64,000 nt of DNA from Stachybotrys elegans. Lineage: Eukaryota > Ascomycota > Sordariomycetes > Hypocreales > Stachybotryaceae. The notes below the pieces were generated by a model, which had not been told where the DNA came from, ran no database searches, and was given only the letters and a program-made list of their open reading frames with translations. A program made the position numbers and the translations under genes. Where the stretch lies: positions 1,488,001 to 1,552,000 of the forward strand of contig JAGPNK010000001.1 of the NCBI GenBank assembly GCA_020746835.1. The letters run 5' to 3'. Shown here one piece after another: positions 55,900 to 64,000 of this stretch (position 1 is the stretch's first letter; every line of letters starts with the position of its first letter).

Positions 55900-58690
55900 A
55901 CTAACAACCAGCAACCACCTCCTGCAGCGCCAGCCAACCAGCAATCACCAACCGCCAACCGCCAACCACAGCGAGCAACGGTGGTGGCATGCCCTGCCCA
56001 TCTCGTCCGTGCCCGCATCTCATGGGCTAACGGCTTACCTTCCCGGACGAACCCTAGTCTAGTAGATGCAAATACCTGTCGTTGCTTCAGGTCTGTCTTG
56101 ATTGGCGTATGATTTCCTCGACAGGAGAAGGCTGACGAGGACAAGGTGCCCACCGGCCCTAGCCACATTGCCGGCCTGAGCTGGCCATGCCATGATGCTG
56201 CGTGTTGTATGTATGTGTGTGTGTGCCCTCCAGGAACCCAGGGACACGGCCAGCGATGACGTGGGACGGAGACAAAACTCTATCCATCTCGACCCCTTTG
56301 GCATGTGGCTCTCTGGGCACCCATTTCGAAGTGTCCCTGGGCACTGGGGCAGCCGCCAGTTCCATGCCAGAAACAGGGAGAGCCTTTTCATCCGATCCAG
56401 TCGTGCACAGACTCCGCTCATCCATGGGTCGTGGGAAGCTGAACCGACTGTCGAGCGAGTGCCGTCTAACCAGTACCGCCAGTCTGTATCAACAGCCCAG
56501 ACAGACATGGCTATACGTGCCGACGGCTGGTTTGATGGCGAGACAAAGTGTCCCGACCCTTGTGGCTCGACACGAGAGATGAACCCAGAATCATCAGGTC
56601 AGTTCGCCGCACCTTCAGCTCTATGTGCCAAAAACCTGAGTCTGGGTCAGCTAAGGTGCTAGGTAGAGTGTACCATAGATACATGATACAAGCATTGCAG
56701 CACCCACAACCCATCCCTGCCCCTCATTTGCCCTGTCCTGTTTTTGGAGGACATCCCTACAGGATAGCTTCCATGTGGGTGACGCTACGTCTCGATCATG
56801 GTTCGGCCTTCTAGCTGTCCAGCCTAAGAGGCATTCGTGGTCTCTTCCCTCCTACCTTGCCTACTCTGCCATGCCCCATGAAGTCTTGGGCACGGAGCAC
56901 ACAGCCAAAGTACCTATCGAGTAGATTGAGAAGCTATGGGCGGAGGACAATGTGGCAGCCGCTCCACACATCCGCTTCAGCTCCAGCGGGTCACCCTGCA
57001 TCCTATTATCTTCTAGCCGTGCTAGGAATACAGAGAGGACTGCTTTGTAGCTCTTGGGCTCTTCTCAAACTCCTTTTGAACTTTTGAACCCAGCAAATGG
57101 CAATGACAAGGGTCTCTCTGCCTTGGTATCAACTTGCCAACACAGGGTCCCCCCCTATTACGTTCCGAAGAAGCTTGCCCCGCGCAAATCCTTTGATTCC
57201 ACTACACAGCGCGCTCTCATCCTGTCTCTGATTCCTCCCCCCAGGCGTACTCCGTGTTCCTATCACGGATTGAGTCGACCTGGACTCCGTAGAGCATACT
57301 CCGAAGACGGAGCTGCTCAATGTATTCAGCCTGATCCAGAGTACACAGTCCGGTGTTCCAACGGTGGGCCGAAGGCCAGCCTTACCACCACCAAATCACT
57401 CCTCACTTACGGGATGCGAATCGAATAAAGAGTCAAGCTTTGACTTTATCTAAACTACTCGCCGAACTCCAGCAGAGAGCAAACGTACTCTGCTTCATAC
57501 GGCCTCACGACTTCACTTATGCAGTCTCATTGTCCTCTCTCCCTGTCTCTCTGACGCTGCTGCTGAAACGACCGCCATCCCATAAACACAACCACTTGAC
57601 GTCCACCGTTCACGTCCATGGAATAGAAACACGGCAGTCGACAAGAGCAGTCGGTAGGGAAAACGGGTCCGTTCACGACACTGCTGCCACCCCTCCCCCC
57701 CCAAACAGTGTTGGCCGGGAAGTGTCTGGCCATCTCCTTGCCCACGGCGGGCAGAGAGCTCACACTACCTACTAAGTACAGTACCTCGTACTGCACTACG
57801 GCTTCTTCATAGCCGCGCAAATCCTGGTCGACCCTTCGACTCCCAGTACCAGGATTCTACGCTGTTGATGAGACCAAAGTCTTTATTAGTCCTCGGCCCC
57901 TCAGCATGTTTCCAGCACGACTAGACCAACACTTTGATACTCCCGCACAGCACCCTGCCGCACTATCCAGGTAGATCATCTATTATTACCGTGGCCACGA
58001 TTCCCGTCCCGGCTACAAGACTCTACCCGCCTGCCTCCCCGGTCAGACAGAAGGCCCCGCTGCCATTCAATAATATCAGTCACCGTCCGATCCACTGCTC
58101 CTAACCCACCCTCAAACCCCTGATAAACTTGGCGTCCATCCAGAATCTCACCAAACCACGGACTTGCTGAACGAGGCCACACTTTCACCCGAGCCCACTG
58201 AACCATCAAAGCGTTCCTCGCCCTTGGCTGGCCCTCTGATTTCACCTGGGACGTCGCTTCTTACCACAAAGCCATTGTTCTTTGACCACCACCTTTTCTT
58301 TCACCATCACCATCAGCAGCGCCTTTCCATGACTTCTACGGGACGTTGACTACAGTTGGAGTAGTCTCTCGAAAGTTGCTCACCTGATCCCGAAACACAC
58401 TGAGTTGGAGGGGAACGACCGCCGGTGCCGAAGAAAGAGGATGAGAAGTCGAGATCGATTTACATTCAATGGCTATTACCACCAGACAGCATACCGGGAA
58501 CCACAGTTGGGCTCCTAATTAGCGATTCTCGGAACACCACCATAACGAGACATCCACTGGTGCTGACAGGCAACAAGACGCAGAGCACGTAAACCACAGA
58601 GACTTGCATACAGAGAACAGCACAAGCTGCTACTTCCGCAAGCCAACCTTGGATTCTGTCAGATTGCGGACCCAACCATCCGCTACAATC

Positions 58691-61024
58691 ATGGCCGACT
58701 ACTACCATCAGTTTCTATCATCCATGAATGGGACAGGAAACTTTCCAGTTTCCAGCCCCAGCGACCTACAGCCCCTTCCTCTATCAGCAGGTGGTGCTAT
58801 CTCCATGCAGGCAGGGACCAGCCCGGGAGTTTTCCAACCTGGTAGCTATTTCCCGGGCTTTCCAGAAGCAGTTCTTGTCAACACACCCAAGGCGCAAAGA
58901 GGAAGAAGGAGGTCCAGCGCTGGCCTCCCCCAGGCATAGACCACGTCAAGCATCGAAGAACTCGATCAGGCTGCTTCATGTGCCGAAGTAGGAGGGTTAA
59001 GGTCAGTCCAAACAATGAAAAGGGAGAGCATCGCTAACGATGCCCAGTGCGACGAAGCGCGTCCAGTTTGCGAACGTAGGACATTAGCCAGCCATTCCGC
59101 ACCAGGAACTTTCACTGACTTGCAATAGGCTGTAGAAAAGGCAACCGAGGGTGTGTCTACCCAGACCCCCCTGCGACGAAAAGCACGTCAGGCCAAGGTG
59201 CCCGCCCCAAAGAAAGCGTCGTGAACTCGAGACACACCAGCCCAATGTCGTCCAACGAAGACGAGGACGAGCACGCCGAACCAGACTCGAAGCTCGACCC
59301 AATCCCGGATGCCGAGGAACCGGAGGCCGCAGCGCGACGTCCAGTGGCTCGAAAAGCATCGCGAACTACCGGCATGTCTTTCCCTAGTCACCAGCACTCC
59401 CTTGGCCGTCGTGGCTCCGAGACTCCGTCACAGGAGGGGAACAAGAGCTCTTCTCCTTCCGCTTCAACAGTAACAACTGGTAGCTTCACAACCGCGCCAT
59501 TGCAAATGTCAGAATTCCCGGCCACACCGGGAGGGCGTCCCGATTTCTCTCATTTACCCCTGCAGATGCAGAGGCATCTCAACTGGTTCATCGACAACAT
59601 CACATACCACCATTATTGTCTGAATTTGGATGGCGACAATTTCTTCAAGGACATACTCCCACATGTTGCTCTGACAGACGAGGCTTTACTCAACGCCCTG
59701 GTCGGCTTCTCTGCCTACCATACCACCTTGCAGGATCCAGATGGGAAACTCGAAGATTTCCTGCAGTATTACAACAGAAGCGTCACCCTTTTGCTGGCTT
59801 GCCTCAAGCGAAAGGAGCGTTATAGTGTCGGCACACTTTTAACAATATTGCAACTCGCCACAATCGAGGTAGGAACCGGATTGCAAAGATTCAACCACGG
59901 GTTTTGTGCGGGACTGAGATGTTACAGGAATACTTTGGCGACTGGGTCAACCTGATGGGACATCAGAAGGCAGCATTGGAGGTCATCACTACCATGTTCG
60001 CCCCTCAAACCATAGCCCAGACCGCAATCGGACGGGGCTGCCACTACTGGTACTCGCGATTTGATACGTTCGTGGGCCTCTTGGGGGGCTTCCCAACCGA
60101 CCTGCCTCGAGAATACTTCACAGCCATTGAGAACTTTACCCAGGCGCAGACTGCTGCTCAGCCGGAATCGATACGTTGGAAGATCGAAGAGCGCGCGGCG
60201 CACCTCCGAGTCATCACCTACGACATGTCCATCATATTTGCCCGAGGCAGCCGAGGGCAGCTCTCGGCGAATGATTTCGCTTATGAGCATGATCAACTCA
60301 CAAAGAGATTAGAGGAATGGAGGAGTAGCTGGGACCCTGCATTGACAGACCCCGCATATCTCGTCAACGACTGGCCGCGCAAGGAACCTGATGCGGACGA
60401 TATTGTCAATCCATACGAGCCCGGATTAGTCTACGAAGCGCCCCTGTTCAACAGTACCATGATGTCGGTCGAATGGCTATCGATCATGCTCATGCACAAG
60501 ACACAGGTTTCAAATGTGCCCATACAAACCCTCTTTATGGAGCTCTCCCAGTACGCGTACAAGATTTTGCAGTACTTTGAGGCGCTGGAATTCTGGCCAT
60601 TGACGCCCAAGGGCGTTTTGCTGAATATACAGTCATGCCTTTCCCTGGCAGCTCTATTTGTGCCGCAAGACAAGCGTCATCAGATGTGGCTGCGGCGAAA
60701 ATTTGCCATTGCCGAGACACAGGGGTAAGAAGACATCTATGGAATGACCGCAAGGCGTCTTTTGACCTGCCACTGACCAGTATTAACAGATACATCTACC
60801 CGCTGTCGCTTCGTAGCAAGGTGGCAGCACATTTTGGCGACCCGCACTGCGTGCGTTGGTGGCTCCCGAACGACGAAGGGTTCAGCCCAACGATACAGAA
60901 CATACGGAACTTTGCCGACGAGCGCAATGCGGCCGCTGTGACGGTACAGCAAGAGAGCCTCCGCGAGGTCCGGCACCTTTTTGCCAAGTTGGAGCTCGCG
61001 GGCGAAGGCCCAGGGAACAAATAA
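58691..61024 (+). CDS. Zn(II)2Cys6 transcription factor with a frame break in the N-terminal part
   Basis: A predicted ~703-residue nuclear regulator. Exons: 58691-59001 (with a one-base frame break inside), 59048-59075, 59129-59868, 59928-60724 and 60790-61024. The first part reads MADYYHQFLSSMNGTGNFPV and runs to RGRRRSSAGLPQA, then stops at 58939. The zinc-cluster coding continues one frame over: VKHRRTRSGCFMCRSRRVKC | DEARPVCER | CRKGNRGCVYP, a CX2CX6CX6CX2CX6C cluster at about residues 94-122, split by two introns. One extra base in the C run 58927-58931 would make both parts contiguous. The C-terminal region (LQMQRHLNWFIDNITYHHY, LLTILQLATIEEYFGDWVNL, LPREYFTAIENF) resembles the fungal regulator domain of Upc2-type and related C6 proteins. 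Target genes are unknown. Confidence 0.85.
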
Positions 61025-61644
61025 TAAGATGGAGAGTGTGGTCAATACGACAACCATGCGCTGGCTTTAATGGCGGCCAGCCGGATACCCATGCAGTTCA
61101 TGACGTCAATGTGGTTTATTGGGAGAAGCTCACGATAAGGGTACAATCCGCATGAGGATCAAGGAGTTTTGTTCAGGGCGTCCTTTGGCATACATACAGT
61201 CTCACGATGAGCTCGGCATTATCCAGGCGGCGTCCGGCTGGTGATTCTCACGCCGAAACGACATGGGCGATTTTGAGTCAGCATATTGTGTGCGCCAAGA
61301 GAAAGGGATATACACTATGGGATAATTGAAGGTACATCACGGTCTAGACGTGTGTCGAGCACCCTCTTTGAGTTGTTGTACGAAACGCACCATCTTTTGT
61401 AATTCGCTCGTGTGTACGATCCTGCGCATCTCATGCAATCCACGTAAGAACTTGCACATGTAATAAGTGTGTGCCCATTGCAGCTGCTTGACTGGCCTTT
61501 CATCCTCACGCCACGTTATGCCATAAAACAAAATTCGCCCTCATATCCGACGAGAACACGCTGGCCGAAGTATGTGCATAGAATCTATCCCGCCATTGGT
61601 ATCATACAAACAGACCCGCGTCCTGCATACGCCGTTATTTGTCG
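61025..61644. other. Intergenic region between convergent regulator and MOB3 genes
   Basis: A 620 bp gap that should hold both 3' untranslated regions. I see no gene or repeat in it. Confidence 0.55.
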
Positions 61645-63091
61645 TTACTTGCCGTTGGGGTTTGCCTCGGCGTCCTCTGACTTCTCGGAGGGGGCTTCTG
61701 CGGAACCTGTCGACTCGTCGGCTGTCTTGGTGTTGACATCGTCGCCGGCAGGAGTTGGCTCGTCAGAGGTTTCAGCCTTTTTCTCAGAGGGCTCCTGGGC
61801 CTCTGGCTCTCCCTCGCCATCCGAACTTGGCTCCAAAATCGTAGTCTCGGCGTCCGACATGTCCGATTCCATAGTGATGGTCTCATCAGGGTCCGCCGAG
61901 CTGGAGGCGTCGTCTATGACTGACCGCTCGACAATGACTGGGACGTCGGCGACCTCGGGCTCCTCCTCGACTGTCTCAGGGGCTGAAATGTGCATGTTCT
62001 GAAGTTTGCGACTGGCGCCCTCGCCGTCTTCCTCATCGGCCTCCAGGACCGTCGTGACAGCGCTTCCAGTCGACGGGCTACTTCTAATGTGCCTGCGAGT
62101 GTTGGTGCGACCCACTCCTGCTACGTTGTCGCCGTCGCCTTCTGCAGGACGCTGCTGCGTGGGCGGCTTCATAATGGTAGGTGTGATCTTTTCCGTCTCG
62201 GTAATGACAGCGGGGGCCTCGAGACCTTCGGCCTCGGGGGGAAGCTTGTAGTTCTCCGCCGGGAGCAGCTCGTACATGTCGCAGACGGCCTTGAAGAAGA
62301 CGTACAGCCCCGTCTGACCCTCGACAGACCAGAAGACGCTGCGGTGCTGGAACCAAGCGTGCGCGAATATCCTGTGCAGTCTCCGGAAGACATTGACAAG
62401 GTTCTTTACGCCGACGTTCTTGCTCTGCGTGTCGTTGAGCACGACGAATCGGCTGGGGAAGATCTTTTGGTCTGTGACGATGTTGGCAGCCCAATCCAGG
62501 GTGTGGCAGCAGTAGTCGATGGCGCAGCAGCTCTTGGGCTGCTCGTGAACGGCGCAGAGAAACTGCCACTCGGAAGCGCGCATCTCAGGGCACGTATTGG
62601 CGCTGCATGGGGGCGCATCGAAGAGGAAGCCGACAATCAACGAGTTGCACTGGGAGATGAGAAACCGGCACAGCTCGTACAGCCAGATGGTGCGGTCGAC
62701 GCCGGCCGGGGACTGCGCGAGCTCGAACGCGGCGCTGCGCGTAAGGGGGCGGGTGCCCGAGGAACTGTGGTGGTGATGGAGGGCTGCGAGGTGCTCCTGG
62801 AGCTGGAAGGCGGAATCTAGCTGCGAGGATACGGTGAGCGACATGGCCCGGCGCGGGGGAGCGAGGGCGGCAAACCTCATTGAGGGGGACCAGAGGTGGT
62901 CCGGAAGCCCAGTCACACGCCTTGGTGCCTGGATGTATGCGGCGCTTGGAGTTGGCGTCGAGCTGCGACTGCTCCATGTGGGCGGCTTGAGGATTCGTCG
63001 CGGGCCCGCCAGAAGGAGAGTTGGGGCCTAATTGGATCTCGGCGGGCGGAGGAGGGCTGGGGAGTCGTGGTGAGCTGGGCGCCAGAGACAT
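61645..63091 (-). CDS. mob3: MOB3/phocein-family protein (STRIPAK component)
   Basis: A 463-residue protein in two exons (62876-63091 and 61645-62820, 55 bp intron). In filamentous ascomycetes MOB3/phocein is a STRIPAK subunit needed for sexual development and hyphal fusion. The N-terminus MSLAPSSPRLPSPPPPAEIQ and the DANSKRRIHPGTKA segment lead into GPPLVPLNE, which joins LDSAFQLQEHLAALHH across the intron. The donor is GTTTGC, a weaker consensus, chosen because it alone links these blocks. The MOB core has the zinc-site cysteines in PPCSANTCPEMRASEWQFLC, the CCAIDYCCHTLDWAAN helix and the histidines of HRIFAHAWFQH. The last ~190 residues are acidic and Ser/Thr-rich, an extension found in fungal members. 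Divergent from the CobW-type gene. Confidence 0.93.
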
Positions 63092-63579
63092 GTTGAGGGG
63101 AGCCCGGAGCAGCTCGTGGCCTGCAAAGGTGTTTGCGTGGTCGGTTTGGATGGATGCACGGAAGCGCTTTGGGGGGTGGGTGGAGCTACCCTTCTTTTGG
63201 TGTTTTGGTGTTTGAGGAGCGGATACGCCTGCCATGCGCATGTGCAAGCCACGCCGCTTGCTCGAGGTACATTCGCTATGTACTGTACGTACCGCTGGTG
63301 GTGGCCTGTGGCTGGAGTGCTGCCTTGTTAGTCACATAATGCCACATACACGCATAGCACGCTGGCTTCTACCGGGGCTTGATCGGCTTTTGCCGAGCCA
63401 AGCCGTGACATCAGTGGGCGTTTGAATGCTGGATGCTGGTGATATTTTGACGTGCAACACATGGCTGACGGAGAGAAAGGCTCCAGAATAAGCAGAGTGT
63501 GAATCAAGAGAGCCCCGTCATTACCTACGTCTGAACAGCAAGTACATCATCTCGACCGCAGTCTGTTTGTCATTCAACG
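63092..63579. promoter_or_regulatory. Shared upstream region of the MOB3 and CobW-type genes
   Basis: A 488 bp gap between divergent genes that should contain both promoters. I see no assignable binding site. Confidence 0.55.
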
Positions 63580-64000
63580 ATGGATATAGATGATGATGCC
63601 CCGCCTGAGTTGGTCGACCTGGCCGTTGCGGGCGAGGATCAAGACGAGGTCCCGGCTGTCAAGGTCCCAATTACAATCGTCACTGGTAGGGTTACTCCAG
63701 CCGAGACACAAAAATTTGCCCAGTATTGACGAGAGAGCCTAGGATATCTCGGGGCGGGTAAAACGACACTGTTGAATTACATCCTTACTGCGCAGCATGG
63801 AAAGAAGATTGCTGTCATTATGAACGGTATGTGACATACCCGTGGTTAGTGTCGAGTGTCGGATACTGACCTGCTCAAAGAGTTTGGTGATTGTAGGTTA
63901 CAAAATTGGCCCGCAGGCTGATGCAGGCTGATGTGCAATGCAGCGCTGGACATTGAAAAGTCTCTCACCGTCAACAAAGGAGGAGAGCAGGTGGAGGAGT
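63580..64000 (+). CDS. CobW/COG0523 G3E GTPase (ZNG1-like), 3' part outside the window
   Basis: The 5' part of a metal-chaperone GTPase. ZNG1-type members deliver zinc to methionine aminopeptidase; the role here is carried over from the family. Exons: 63580-63685, 63743-63826, 63881-63892 and 63944 to the edge. The spliced protein starts [16 protein letters not shown] and reads [21 protein letters not shown], with Walker [27 protein letters not shown] follows, giving the conserved NEFGD (switch I region). The third exon is only 12 nt, coding for the EFGDS junction. An acidic ELVDLAV segment near the start resembles the N-terminal motif by which ZNG1 contacts its client. The window ends at GGEQVEE. 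Confidence 0.88.

Larger units (their letters stand above)
50533..58690. other. 8.2 kb region with no supportable protein gene
   Basis: No ORF on either strand shows domains or in-phase splice partners. The longest (51131-51787, minus) looks like a chance frame. Contents include A-rich and CAAAAA units at 51785-51812, a CTT repeat at 53163-53196 and CATGG/CATGC pentamers at 53695-53711 and 55595-55635. A stretch dense in GGTACC, AGTACT and ACCTACC words lies at about 54210-54980, and a CCA repeat at 55872-55899. The last kilobase is probably the promoter and leader of the regulator at 58691. I saw no transposon remnants. Confidence 0.6.

Noticed and set aside
1..64000. Secondary-metabolite cluster, CRISPR array or mobile element
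   Set aside because: The single P450 has no core synthase nearby. No spaced direct repeats, transposase, reverse transcriptase or terminal inverted repeats were seen on either strand.

Overview
The window looks like nuclear DNA of a filamentous ascomycete, most likely a Sordariomycete. Genes are split by short introns (about 45-120 bp) with GT...AG ends. Start codons sit in fungal-type contexts and coding regions are GC-rich. The products are fungal: two Zn(II)2Cys6 regulators, a MOB3/phocein protein, SMC2, an INCENP homologue, PEX7, a mitochondrial DEAD-box helicase and a CobW GTPase. I cannot name the species from sequence alone. No bacterial operon, phage, CRISPR array, rRNA or convincing tRNA was seen.

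Layout from left to right. A cytochrome P450 on the minus strand runs off the left edge inside its haem motif. A plus-strand ribokinase follows. Three minus-strand genes come next: an unrecognised gene with an in-frame stop in its 3' part, a UBC-fold (AKTIP/UEV-like) protein, and a CCDC124-family protein. A 13.8 kb stretch without a supportable gene (8681-22487) leads to a plus-strand MFS transporter. After another 4.2 kb gap comes a plus-strand Zn(II)2Cys6 regulator, tail to tail with an AlkB-type dioxygenase. The compact core (28.6-50.5 kb) continues with PEX7, a mitochondrial DEAD-box helicase, a small membrane protein, a head-to-head INCENP/SMC2 pair and a MOSC-domain protein. A second 8.2 kb gap precedes another Zn(II)2Cys6 regulator, whose reading frame breaks at a C run. 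It faces a MOB3/phocein gene. A CobW/ZNG1-type GTPase gene runs off the right edge.

The genes are mostly housekeeping or regulatory and do not form one pathway or biosynthetic cluster. The clearest functional pairing is INCENP and SMC2, both mitotic chromosome proteins, which share one 471 bp intergenic region. I found no convincing undescribed multi-gene system. The observations most worth checking are the broken frames (58.9 kb and 4.67 kb), the non-canonical introns and tiny exons (P450, CobW gene), and the two long intergenic regions with recurring short-unit repeats and palindromes.

Exon boundaries were assigned by eye from frame continuity, splice consensus and family conservation. They have not been tested against transcripts.
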